Origin: Candidatus Woesearchaeota archaeon
GTDB lineage: Archaea > Nanobdellota > Nanobdellia > Woesearchaeales > GW2011-AR4
Reading direction: 5' to 3'
Assembly: GCA_030751755.1 (NCBI GenBank)
Contig: JASMFO010000030.1
Coordinates: forward strand, 1 to 9,412
Length of the DNA stretch: 9,412 nt
The translations under genes and the position numbers were made by a program. The notes under the pieces are model-generated. The model saw only the letters and a list, made by a program, of their open reading frames with translations, ran no database searches and was not told the origin of the DNA. How positions within the stretch are numbered: position 1 is the first letter of the stretch; every line of letters begins with the position of its first letter. Shown here one piece after another: positions 1-6,544 of the stretch.

Positions 1-183
1 CTTTTTTATTCTGTTGCCCTCATTAAGAGTTTCTTTCTTTACCTTCTTCAGCATATCTCTACCTTCCTTTATTGTTACTGCATGTTTCCTTACAAGCTCG
101 TTCACTATTTTTTCTGCCTGGTTTTTTGTCAGGGTTGCTGCTCCCAAGCCAAGCAAAAAGCTTTTCCTTATTATTTCTTTCAT
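1..183 (-). CDS. Phasin-like small protein (partial, 3' end outside window)
   Basis: The first 61 codons are open with no stop before the window edge, so the C-terminus is missing. The N-terminus is hydrophobic and glycine-rich (SFLLGLGAATLTK, residues 8-20) and is followed by a charged, probably helical stretch (residues 21-61) rich in Lys, Glu and Val. This resembles the small phasin-like proteins annotated in bacteria and archaea as polyhydroxyalkanoate synthesis regulators, which I recall occurring near AarF/UbiB genes. The start is well supported: GGGGTGAT lies 4 bases ahead of the ATG and matches the archaeal anti-Shine-Dalgarno partner GGAGGTGAT. It begins 17 bases after the ubiB stop, so the two are probably co-transcribed. 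Whether it coats a polymer or lipid surface cannot be told from sequence; an amphipathic membrane-associated role is inference. Confidence 0.7.
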   Translation of the reverse strand, partial: MKEIIRKSFLLGLGAATLTKNQAEKIVNELVRKHAVTIKEGRDMLKKVKKETLNEGNRIKK

Positions 184-200
184 TTATATCACCCCAATTG
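184..200 (-). promoter_or_regulatory. Strong Shine-Dalgarno ahead of the phasin-like gene
   Basis: On the minus strand the 17-base gap after the ubiB stop contains GGGGTGAT, ending 4 bases before the ATG. It matches the core of GGAGGTGAT expected from an archaeal 16S rRNA 3' end. It fixes the start of the downstream gene and fits translation from an internal position in a polycistronic message. Confidence 0.7.
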
Positions 201-1874
201 TTATTTTATTATATTTTTTTCCTTTAAAATTGAAACTAATAATACCCATGATAAAATCATAGCCAATGAAAAGCTTAACAATGGAATCAATGGCATATTA
301 AAAATAATTGGAGCCCCAAAATTAATTGTCAAGGCTGCAACAATAAGTAAAGCAGCTATCAACATGCTGTAAGCAACCCTGTTTCCAGACTTGTCTATTT
401 CCAAAGACAGCTTTTTTATATCTGTATCTTCTATATCTACTTTAATTGTCCCTTTCTCTATCCTTTCTAATGCTTTTGATGTCTTGTCTGGGAACTCTTC
501 TGTGAATTTTTTGAATCTTAGCATGCTCTTCATAAAATTGTTAAATTGGTACACTGGGTTATATCTTTTAGCTATCAGTTTTTCTACAAAGGGTTTTGAA
601 GTTCCAACTAAATTAAATTTGGGGTCGTATTCCAAAGCAACGCCTTCTAAAGTGATTACAGTTTTTCCGAACAAAACAAAGGGCATTGGTATTTTTAAAC
701 CATAGCTCAATGATGTATCCATAATTTCTTCAAGAACACGGCTTACTTTGGTGTGGATTATATTGCTTTCCTGCATTGACTCCAATATATCGCTGATTTC
801 ATATTTTAGTTCTTCTTTATCCTCTATGTGGCTGTCACTTAAATCAATCAAAGTGTCTGCTATTTTTTCTGCATCACGCTCAATGACACCATAAAACAGA
901 TCTATTGATTTTGCCTTTAAATTCTCATCAAAATGCCCTACAATGCCAAAATCAACAAAAGCAATTTTTTTATCATTAGTAATGATAATATTTCCTGGGT
1001 GGGGGTCTGCATGGAAGAATCCATGTACAAAAACTTGTGTTAGTACAGCATTAAAACCATGTTCTATTAATGGTGTTAAGTTTATTTTTTTACTTTTTAT
1101 TTGTTTGATGTTATGCAACTCTGTGCCATCTATGAAGTCCATAACCAAGATCCTGTTTGTGGTGAATTCATCATAAATTTCCGGTATCTTTACTGTGTTA
1201 TCTCTGGAAAAATTCCTTGCAAATCTTTTTGCATTAATTGCTTCTCTTTTAAAGTCAAGCTCTTTTTCAGTCCATTTTGAGAATTCCTCAATTATTGTTG
1301 TAGGATTGAATTTCCTTATCTTTGGCATGTGCTTTTCAAGCAGTTTGGCAACATAAAACATTATCTCAACATCAGTTTCCATTATTTCCCTTACATTAGG
1401 CCTTTGTATTTTTACTGCTACTTTTTTGTTGTTTTTTAGAGTGGCTTTATGGACTTGGCTTATAGAAGCACAGGCAATAGGCTTTTTTTCAAATTTAGTG
1501 AATATTTCGTTTATATCCTTTCCAAGCTCCTTTTTTATCTGTTGTTTTGCAACAGCATAAGAGAATTGGGGAACTTTGTCCTGCAACTTTTCCAGTTCTT
1601 TGGTGTAACTTTTGGGAATTAAGTCAGGCCTTACGCTCAAAACCTGCCCAAATTTGATGAAAGTTGGGCCTAATCTTTCTAAAGTCAGCCGTAACCTTTT
1701 TTCTATAGAAAAGGTTTTTTTCTTTTCAATTCTTGCTTTGACACGCTTTGTTACTGGAACTTTGTGCTTTAGCTTTATTTTAGCAATTAAGAAATCAAAC
1801 CCTTCTTCAAACAGGACTGTGAGAATCTCTCTAAATCTGTTAAGATCTCTTACCTCTTTTATTAGTTTGAACAT
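201..1874 (-). CDS. ubiB: AarF/UbiB (ABC1/ADCK) family atypical kinase-like protein
   Basis: A 557-residue protein with the complete signature of the UbiB/ADCK family: KFGQ at 74-77 (the KxGQ motif), an Ala-rich-type loop ACASISQVH at 134-142 in place of a protein-kinase glycine loop, the VAVK lysine at 155, HADPHPGN at 288-295 (catalytic-loop equivalent) and VDFG with Asp308. Two hydrophobic segments near the C-terminus (about 500-519 and 523-550) are likely membrane spans, as in many family members. The family is known for ATPase activity that supports quinone biosynthesis and lipid handling in bacteria and mitochondria; the role in a DPANN archaeon is unknown. Length is usual for the family. 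The start is chosen because a TATA-like box lies 27 bases upstream, giving a leaderless message. The phasin-like gene follows 17 bases downstream. Confidence 0.93.
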   Translation of the reverse strand: MFKLIKEVRDLNRFREILTVLFEEGFDFLIAKIKLKHKVPVTKRVKARIEKKKTFSIEKRLRLTLERLGPTFIKFGQVLSVRPDLIPKSYTKELEKLQDKVPQFSYAVAKQQIKKELGKDINEIFTKFEKKPIACASISQVHKATLKNNKKVAVKIQRPNVREIMETDVEIMFYVAKLLEKHMPKIRKFNPTTIIEEFSKWTEKELDFKREAINAKRFARNFSRDNTVKIPEIYDEFTTNRILVMDFIDGTELHNIKQIKSKKINLTPLIEHGFNAVLTQVFVHGFFHADPHPGNIIITNDKKIAFVDFGIVGHFDENLKAKSIDLFYGVIERDAEKIADTLIDLSDSHIEDKEELKYEISDILESMQESNIIHTKVSRVLEEIMDTSLSYGLKIPMPFVLFGKTVITLEGVALEYDPKFNLVGTSKPFVEKLIAKRYNPVYQFNNFMKSMLRFKKFTEEFPDKTSKALERIEKGTIKVDIEDTDIKKLSLEIDKSGNRVAYSMLIAALLIVAALTINFGAPIIFNMPLIPLLSFSLAMILSWVLLVSILKEKNIIK

Positions 1875-1897
1875 AAAATTATCTTTTAATTAAGTTG

Positions 1898-1905
1898 TTT
1901 ATAAA
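1898..1905 (-). promoter_or_regulatory. TATA box of the ubiB transcript
   Basis: TTTATAAA is centred about 27 bases before the ubiB ATG. Archaeal transcription starts roughly 25 bases after the box, so the message would begin at or near the start codon. It sits in the 42-base gap after the prepilin-like gene, so ubiB can be transcribed separately or by read-through from cutA. Confidence 0.55.
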
Positions 1906-1916
1906 TTTTATTGATA

Positions 1917-2411
1917 TTAAGGATTAGTCAAAATCAATGCCTTATTTCCTATACCTTCTATGGTAAAACTTACTTTTCCTGCTATTGGTTTAAAGCACTC
2001 GAGGTAGGGTTCATTTATTTCTATGTTGTTGATATAGTAGGATTCAAATATAGAATTGCTCAATACAAAAGTATTTTTTTTGACATCACCTTGTATGCTG
2101 TCTTTAACCAGGGGGTTAAAATTTGCAGGTAAATTATTTAATATTTCATCTTTTTTATCCAAATCAAATAAGCATAATTCTGCTGATTCTGGAACAGAAT
2201 AAAAAACTTTTTTAGAAGAACCATAATCTAAGCTTATAGCCTCTATATCGGAAGTGAGTTTGTTCTTTAACAAAATTAAATCTGTTTTAACTAGGTTCTC
2301 TTTTGTTTTAGAAATATAATTGTAGCCAAAAATTAAAATTAAGGCAATAACAATTATCGCAAATAGATAAATAAAAACACTACTGCTTAATTGTCCTCTT
2401 TTTGCTGGCAT
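1917..2411 (-). CDS. Prepilin-like anchored protein with class III signal sequence
   Basis: A 164-residue protein with no recognised enzyme domain. The N-terminus has the archaeal prepilin (class III signal) layout: a short basic head, KRG-Q at residues 4-7 as the likely prepilin-peptidase site with cleavage after Gly6, then one hydrophobic helix (about 12-30). The remaining roughly 130 residues would lie outside the membrane. Cys80 and Cys139 could form an extracytoplasmic disulfide. From memory, proteins with this head and a Cys-containing beta-rich tail are common in Woesearchaeota-type genomes, usually annotated hypothetical. It starts 3 bases after the cutA stop, so the two are co-transcribed. 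It could be a minor pilin or simply a type-II-oriented anchored protein; no pilus ATPase or prepilin peptidase gene is in the window. Confidence 0.75.
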   Translation of the reverse strand: MPAKRGQLSSSVFIYLFAIIVIALILIFGYNYISKTKENLVKTDLILLKNKLTSDIEAISLDYGSSKKVFYSVPESAELCLFDLDKKDEILNNLPANFNPLVKDSIQGDVKKNTFVLSNSIFESYYINNIEINEPYLECFKPIAGKVSFTIEGIGNKALILTNP

Positions 2412-2414
2412 TTT

Positions 2415-2717
2415 TTACTTAACTATCTCATTAACCCATTTAGCATAGTTTTCATTTGCCCCTGCATCAATTTTTAGAATGCATGGGACATCATAACTAT
2501 GCAGTTTTTTAACTTCTTCTTTTATATTTTTGTAGTTTTTTTCTTTTGTCTTTGCTATTAGGGCAAATTCTTTTTCATCCTCTATCTTCTTGTTCCACCA
2601 GTACATGCTTCTTATTGGATGAATATTTGAGCATGCAATTATCCTTTTGTTTAACAGGTGTTTAGATATTTTAACTGCTTCCTGCTCGTCCTTGCAAGTT
2701 ATATAGACAATAATCAT
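2415..2717 (-). CDS. cutA: CutA1 family divalent-cation tolerance protein
   Basis: A 100-residue protein that matches CutA over its whole length. Visible family blocks are the N-terminal strand MIIVYITCKD, ACSNIHPIRSMYWWNKKIED at about 28-47 (family form AC-N--P---SIYWW-GKIE), FALIAKT at 51-57, and LHSYDVPCIL at 72-81 (family form LHPYEVP), ending in YAKWV. CutA proteins are small cytoplasmic trimers linked to copper or divalent-cation tolerance in bacteria; their molecular role remains uncertain. The length is standard. It is the first gene of the minus-strand cluster, with the prepilin-like gene 3 bases downstream, but that pairing does not explain its function. Confidence 0.93.
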   Translation of the reverse strand: MIIVYITCKDEQEAVKISKHLLNKRIIACSNIHPIRSMYWWNKKIEDEKEFALIAKTKEKNYKNIKEEVKKLHSYDVPCILKIDAGANENYAKWVNEIVK

Positions 2718-2750
2718 TTTTAGCTACATTATTTCAAATCTCATTAATTC

Positions 2751-2756
2751 TTTATA
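2751..2756 (-). promoter_or_regulatory. Candidate TATA box for cutA
   Basis: TATAAA on the minus strand is centred about 37 bases before the cutA ATG, which would give a leader of around 11 bases. A second TATATAAA lies further upstream at about 2776-2783, so the assignment is tentative. Confidence 0.35.
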
Positions 2757-2786
2757 ATTTTTATCATTTTATTAATTTATATATCA

Positions 2787-2867
2787 TTAAAAACTAAATG
2801 TGTCAAAATGCTCGTACCTTCGCATTTTCTCCAGATTAGTCATTCCACCACCCCATTGTTATACTGA
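2787..2867. other. Higher-GC intergenic element; candidate small RNA or tiny ORF
   Basis: Positions 2801-2865 are about 42% GC by hand count, against about 13% in 2718-2800 and 24% in 2866-2907. The segment contains a 7-bp inverted repeat (AAAATGC at 2805-2811, GCATTTT at 2822-2828) with a 10-base loop. On the minus strand an 18-codon frame runs 2843 to 2787 (MTNLEKMRRYEHFDTFSF), preceded by GGGGTGGTGG and by a near-palindromic TATA-like box at 2877-2885. On the plus strand a 19-codon frame runs 2808-2867, with TTTATATA at 2776-2783 centred about 28 bases ahead of its ATG. I cannot tell whether it is an RNA, a microprotein, a gene remnant or only spacer. Confidence 0.3.
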
Positions 2868-2876
2868 AATGATAAT

Positions 2877-2885
2877 CTTTAAAAG
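2877..2885 (+). promoter_or_regulatory. TATA-like box of the nop5 transcript
   Basis: CTTTAAAAG is centred 27 bases before the nop5 ATG, which predicts a leaderless nop5-flpA-rpe message. The box is almost its own reverse complement, so it could also drive minus-strand transcription into the 2787-2867 element. Confidence 0.5.
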
Positions 2886-2907
2886 TTAATGCCCATTTTC
2901 CTTTTTT

Positions 2908-3864
2908 ATGGTCAAATTCCTATTTTCAAATATAATTGGCAGTTTTGTTTTTAACGAAAATTATAAGCTAGTTGATGGACTGTTGTTTAAGGGTATTGAG
3001 CAGTATAGGAATAAAAAAGAATATTGGGAAAAATTAAGGCAGAAACATCCTGATGTTGCAGTGCCAAAAGAGGGTGATTTGTACAATATATTATTATTTT
3101 TCAAAGACAAAAAATATTATTCTCAATTTTACAATAAAAATATTAAAATTACCAAGAATTCTATAAAAGAATCTGTAAATAATGATGCTTTAATAATACA
3201 GACATCTGATAACATTGAGGAAATTGATAAAACAATAAATCTGCTTACAAAAAGACTGAGGGAATGGTATTCTTTGTACAATCCAGAGATTTCCAATGGA
3301 ATAGAAAGTAATGAGAAATTTATTTTAATAATAATAAAAAGATCAAAATCTCAATTATTGAAAGAGCTAAATATTGATGAAAATGGCAGTATGGGTGCAA
3401 ACTTAAAGGAGAAAGATGTTTCTGTAATACTGCTGTTAGCGACACAGATTAATAATTTCTATAAATTAAAAAAACACTATGAAGATTATCTTAAAGAGTT
3501 AGAAAAAGAAACATGCCCAAACTTTGCTACAGTTGCCGGTGTAACAATAGCTGCAAAACTAATAAGCCATGCTGGAAGCTTGAAAAGACTGGTTGAGATG
3601 CCTGCCTCTACAATACAGATTTTAGGTGCAGAAAAGGCATTGTTCAGACACATGAGGAACAAAAGAAGAAATTTGCCTCCAAAATATGGAATGATACATG
3701 AGCATCAATTGATTCAAAAATCTAAATCAGGAGTGCATGGCAAGGTTGCAAGAGCTTTGGCAGATAAACTGAGCATTGCTGTTAAAATTGATTATTTTAA
3801 AGGAAAGTTTATTGGTGATAAGCTAAAGAAGGGTTTGGTTGATAAGTTTAAGGTTCAATATTAA
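2908..3864 (+). CDS. nop5: Nop5 (Nop56/58 family), C/D box sRNP core protein
   Basis: A 318-residue protein that bridges fibrillarin and the L7Ae-bound C/D box guide RNA in the 2'-O-methylation complex. Residues 1-95 or so form the fibrillarin-binding N-terminal domain; LREWYSLYNPE at 117-127 and NGSMGA at 159-164 are family landmarks of the coiled-coil region (about 103-200); the Nop RNA-binding domain spans about 203-300 with GAEKALFRHMR at 240-250 and PPKYGMIHEHQLI at 257-269. The Lys-rich C-terminal tail of many Nop5 proteins is nearly absent, since the protein ends soon after IGDKLKK, making it shorter than the usual 370 or more residues. Fibrillarin follows after one base, the classic archaeal arrangement. 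The start is backed by the TATA-like box 27 bases upstream. Confidence 0.95.
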   Translation: MVKFLFSNIIGSFVFNENYKLVDGLLFKGIEQYRNKKEYWEKLRQKHPDVAVPKEGDLYNILLFFKDKKYYSQFYNKNIKITKNSIKESVNNDALIIQTSDNIEEIDKTINLLTKRLREWYSLYNPEISNGIESNEKFILIIIKRSKSQLLKELNIDENGSMGANLKEKDVSVILLLATQINNFYKLKKHYEDYLKELEKETCPNFATVAGVTIAAKLISHAGSLKRLVEMPASTIQILGAEKALFRHMRNKRRNLPPKYGMIHEHQLIQKSKSGVHGKVARALADKLSIAVKIDYFKGKFIGDKLKKGLVDKFKVQY

Positions 3865-3865
3865 G

Positions 3866-4534
3866 ATGATAACAAAATCAAAAATATTTGAGGTTTATGA
3901 GGAAAAGGGCAGGAAGAAACTTTATACACTAAATCTAACTCCTGGAAGAAGGGTCTATGACGAGCAGTTAGTGAAGCAGAACAATATTGAGTACAGGGAA
4001 TGGGATGCTTATGGAAGTAAACTAGCTGCTATAATTTTAAATGGATGTAAGAATATTTTTTTAAGAAAGAGTGATGTTGTTTTGTATTTAGGATCTGCTA
4101 GTGGAACAACTACAAGCCATGTCTCTGATATTGTTGGGAAAGGAGGACTGGTATTTGCTGTTGATGTTGCGCCTAGAGTAATGAGAGATTTGGTTTTTAA
4201 TTGTGAGGGAAGAAAGAATATTGCTCCAATATTGGCTGATGCAAACCATACAAAAGAGCTAATGGAAAGAATAAGCTTGGTTGATGTTATTTACCAAGAT
4301 ATTGCACAGAAACATCAAGTAGATATATTTTTAAAGAATATTGATGCATTTTTGAAAAAGGATGGTTATGCAATTATTGCGATAAAGGCAAGAAGCATTG
4401 ATGTTACAAAATATCCAAAGCAGATATTTAAAGAGGTAAGAGAGAGATTAGAAAAAGAATTTATTATAGTGGATTACAGAACCCTTGAGCCATATCAAAA
4501 AGACCATTGTATGTTTATATGCAAGAATAAGTGA
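3866..4534 (+). CDS. flpA: Fibrillarin-like rRNA/tRNA 2'-O-methyltransferase
   Basis: The 222-residue catalytic subunit of the C/D box sRNP transfers methyl from S-adenosylmethionine to ribose 2'-OH at guide-selected sites. Motif I is VVLYLGSASGTTTSHVSDIV at 71-90; AVD at 98-100 holds the acidic cofactor-binding residue, ADAN lies at 124-127, and YQDIAQ at 143-148 supplies a conserved Asp. Lys173 in AIKARSID and KDH at 212-214 complete the fibrillarin active-site set. An in-frame TTG at 3839 would add 9 residues inside nop5; the ATG at 3866, one base after the nop5 TAA, gives the usual fibrillarin N-terminus and is preferred. No strong Shine-Dalgarno is seen, so translational coupling or termination-reinitiation is likely. 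Length is normal for archaea. Confidence 0.96.
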   Translation: MITKSKIFEVYEEKGRKKLYTLNLTPGRRVYDEQLVKQNNIEYREWDAYGSKLAAIILNGCKNIFLRKSDVVLYLGSASGTTTSHVSDIVGKGGLVFAVDVAPRVMRDLVFNCEGRKNIAPILADANHTKELMERISLVDVIYQDIAQKHQVDIFLKNIDAFLKKDGYAIIAIKARSIDVTKYPKQIFKEVRERLEKEFIIVDYRTLEPYQKDHCMFICKNK

Positions 4535-4552
4535 AAATAAAATTTATTAAAA

Positions 4553-5215
4553 ATGCCAAAAATAAAGATTGTTCCGTCAATATTATCTGCAAATCAGGAT
4601 AGACTGCAGGAAGAAATAAATGAAATAGAGGATTATTCTGATTTACTGCAAGTAGATGTTATGGACAATAAGTTTGTCCCCAATATAACGCCGCAAGCTG
4701 AGTTATTGAAGAAATTTGATACAAAAGTTCCTCTTGATATACATTTGATGGTGCAGGAGCCAAGTGAAAAGTACATTAAAACATTTATCAATGCCAATAA
4801 AAAATTAAAAATAAATAATATAACTGTGCACTATGAAGCCTGCAGCAATTTAGACAAAACACTGAACTTTATTAAAAAAAATAATATTAAAGCTGCGGTT
4901 GCAATAAACCCAAAAACATCTTTGGATGCAATTAAAGATAGATTGGATGATGTTGACATGGTTCTTGTAATGACAGTAGAGCCTGGGTTTTCAGGGCAGA
5001 AGTTTATGGAAAGCTGCATGGATAAGGTCAAGGAATTAAGGAGGTTAAGGCCTGAACTAGATATACAGGTTGATGGTGGAGTCAATGATGAAACAGCGGC
5101 TATTGCTGCAAAGGCCGGCGCAAATGTTCTGGTTGTGAGTTCTTTTATATTTAAGAGTGAGGATAAGGTTAAGGCAATTAATAGTATTTTGGATAGTATA
5201 AAACAGAATATTTAA
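4553..5215 (+). CDS. rpe: Ribulose-phosphate 3-epimerase
   Basis: A 220-residue TIM-barrel enzyme interconverting ribulose 5-phosphate and xylulose 5-phosphate in the non-oxidative pentose phosphate pathway. Diagnostic blocks are VPSILSA at 7-13, VDVMDNKFVPNIT at 34-46, DIHLMV at 62-67, VMTVEPGFSGQ at 139-149 (phosphate loop) and QVDGGV at 172-177. The catalytic Asp pair is present as Asp35 and Asp174, and the metal ligand His64 is kept. The first metal ligand, normally His two residues before Asp35 (HVDVMDG), is Gln33, and the following Gly is Asn39. The gene starts 18 bases after fibrillarin and probably belongs to the same message; the functional link to RNA modification is not evident. 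A bare count of the motifs makes the family assignment secure; activity with a changed metal site is inferred. Confidence 0.95.
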   Translation: MPKIKIVPSILSANQDRLQEEINEIEDYSDLLQVDVMDNKFVPNITPQAELLKKFDTKVPLDIHLMVQEPSEKYIKTFINANKKLKINNITVHYEACSNLDKTLNFIKKNNIKAAVAINPKTSLDAIKDRLDDVDMVLVMTVEPGFSGQKFMESCMDKVKELRRLRPELDIQVDGGVNDETAAIAAKAGANVLVVSSFIFKSEDKVKAINSILDSIKQNI

Positions 5216-5329
5216 TAAATAATCAATATAATTCTGTGTTCATTAAAAACATTTCAATGATAAAAATTCAATAATATTAAAAACAATGAAAAAATAAATC
5301 AATAATAATTAAAAATAATAAAAATTAAG
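5216..5329 (+). other. A-rich spacer between rpe and trpS
   Basis: About 114 bases with very few G or C and a strong excess of A on the plus strand. TATA-like stretches such as ATTAAAAATAATAAAAA occur 10-30 bases before the trpS ATG, but none stands out from the background. No hairpin or T-run terminator is visible on the plus strand. Confidence 0.4.
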
Positions 5330-6418
5330 ATGAAAAAGGTTATTGACCCATGGGGTTCTGGATTATTAGAGGATTATGAGAAGATTATAAAGGATTTTGG
5401 TTTAGAGGTTTTTAATCCTAAATTATTCCCAAAACCAAACAGGATTATGCGTAGAGGGGTAGTGTTTGCTGGCAGGGATATGGAAATTATTTCTGATGCC
5501 ATCAAGAAGAAAAAGAGGTTTTATGTTCTGAGCGGGATAATGCCTTCTTATGAAAAAATTCATTTTGGGACAAAGATGGTCGTTGAGAACATTAAGTATT
5601 TCCAGGATAATGGTGCAGAGACATATATTTTAGTAGCAGATTTAGAGGCTGCTAGCACAAGAGGAATTAGCTTGGAGAAAGCGAGGAAGATAGCTCTGGA
5701 TTTTCATATTCCGGCTTATGTTGCTCTTGGTTTAGATGTTAAGAAAACAAATTTCTATTTCCAGTCTGAGAATAAGGAGGTTATGAATAATGCCTATGAG
5801 TTTGCAAAGAAAATTACATTAAATGAATTTAAAGCGATTTATGGCAGTGCTGATCCTGGAAAGATAATGGGTGCTGTAACACAAGTAGCAGATATTTTAT
5901 ATCCTCAGTTCAAAGAAAGAATGCCTGGCATAATACCTGTTGGTGTTGATCAAGATCCGCATATCAGGTTGACAAGGGATGTTGTTAAAAGGGTAAAAGA
6001 AAAAAAATTCTTTTTGCCTTCTTCAGTTTATCATAAATATACCCCTTCATTAGATGGCTCTTTAAAGATGTCTAAGTCAAAGCCAGAAAGTTGTATAGAG
6101 CTGCCAGAGGACATTGAAAATGTAAAGAAAAAGATCATGAGGGCTTTAAGCGGCGGCAGAGATACTTTAAAGGAGCATAGAAAACTGGGAGCTATAATAG
6201 AGAAAGATATGGTTTTTGAGTTGATGAAGCAGCATTTGGTGGAAGATGATAGGGAGTTAAATAAAATCTACAAGGCTTACAAATCAGGAAAAATGACTTC
6301 TGGAGAGTTGAAGAAAATTGCATGCTCAAAGATGGAAAAATTTATGAATAATTTAAACAAAGGCATAGAGAAAGCAAGGAAGCAGATTAGCAAGTTAAAA
6401 TTCGTTAAGTTTAAATAA
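5330..6418 (+). CDS. trpS: Tryptophanyl-tRNA synthetase, archaeal/eukaryotic type
   Basis: A 362-residue class Ic aminoacyl-tRNA synthetase charging tRNA-Trp in the cytoplasm. The N-terminal IDPWGS (5-10) is typical of the archaeal/eukaryotic branch. The HIGH-like block is GIMPSYEKIHFGTK (69-82), so the second His of HIGH is Thr81. VADLEA at 102-107, PVGVDQDPHIRLTRDV at 203-218 and LKMSKS at 245-250 (KMSKS loop) complete the catalytic core; the C-terminal helical region (about 255-362) binds the anticodon. Length matches archaeal enzymes. It lies 114 bases after rpe, behind an A-rich spacer with no sharply defined TATA box, so it could be either a distal operon gene or have its own promoter. 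Discrimination from TyrRS rests on the DPWG and VDQDPH blocks. Confidence 0.95.
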   Translation: MKKVIDPWGSGLLEDYEKIIKDFGLEVFNPKLFPKPNRIMRRGVVFAGRDMEIISDAIKKKKRFYVLSGIMPSYEKIHFGTKMVVENIKYFQDNGAETYILVADLEAASTRGISLEKARKIALDFHIPAYVALGLDVKKTNFYFQSENKEVMNNAYEFAKKITLNEFKAIYGSADPGKIMGAVTQVADILYPQFKERMPGIIPVGVDQDPHIRLTRDVVKRVKEKKFFLPSSVYHKYTPSLDGSLKMSKSKPESCIELPEDIENVKKKIMRALSGGRDTLKEHRKLGAIIEKDMVFELMKQHLVEDDRELNKIYKAYKSGKMTSGELKKIACSKMEKFMNNLNKGIEKARKQISKLKFVKFK

Positions 6419-6530
6419 TTCAAAATAAAGAATAAAACAAAGTACAATAATAAACATCCAATTAAAAAAATAAATCATTAAAAATAAAAAGACAATAAAT
6501 AATGATAAAAGATATAATAAAAAATAAAAA
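6419..6530 (+). other. A-rich spacer and leader ahead of the 67-residue membrane protein gene
   Basis: Roughly 12% GC by hand count; in 6481-6530 about 37 of 50 bases are A. It may hold the promoter, since GATATAATAA at 6511-6520 is TATA-like, though that position would leave little room ahead of the Shine-Dalgarno at 6533. The spacer could instead be an untranslated linker in a longer message. Confidence 0.35.
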
Positions 6531-6532
6531 GA

Positions 6533-6538
6533 GAGGTG
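6533..6538 (+). promoter_or_regulatory. Shine-Dalgarno of the 67-residue membrane protein
   Basis: GAGGTG, within GAGAGGTGGGT, lies 6 bases before the ATG at 6545 and pairs with the archaeal anti-Shine-Dalgarno CACCTC. It decides the start: the in-frame GTG at 6536 overlaps this site and cannot be the initiator if the site is used. Confidence 0.7.
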
Positions 6539-6544
6539 GGTAGT

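Noticed and set aside
82..372. Plus-strand frames near the left edge
   Set aside because: They are antisense to the phasin-like and ubiB genes, are Phe/Ile/Leu-rich, and show no motif or start signal.
2861..2877. C/D box guide RNA suggested by CTGA and ATGATAA near nop5
   Set aside because: No second pair of C and D boxes with guide-length spacing is present on either strand, so the match is to short motifs only.
3839..3865. TTG start for fibrillarin, adding 9 residues
   Set aside because: It overlaps the nop5 end and the added residues are not part of the fibrillarin fold; the ATG at 3866 fits the family N-terminus.
6536..6544. GTG start for the 67-residue membrane protein
   Set aside because: This codon is part of the GAGGTG Shine-Dalgarno that serves the ATG at 6545.
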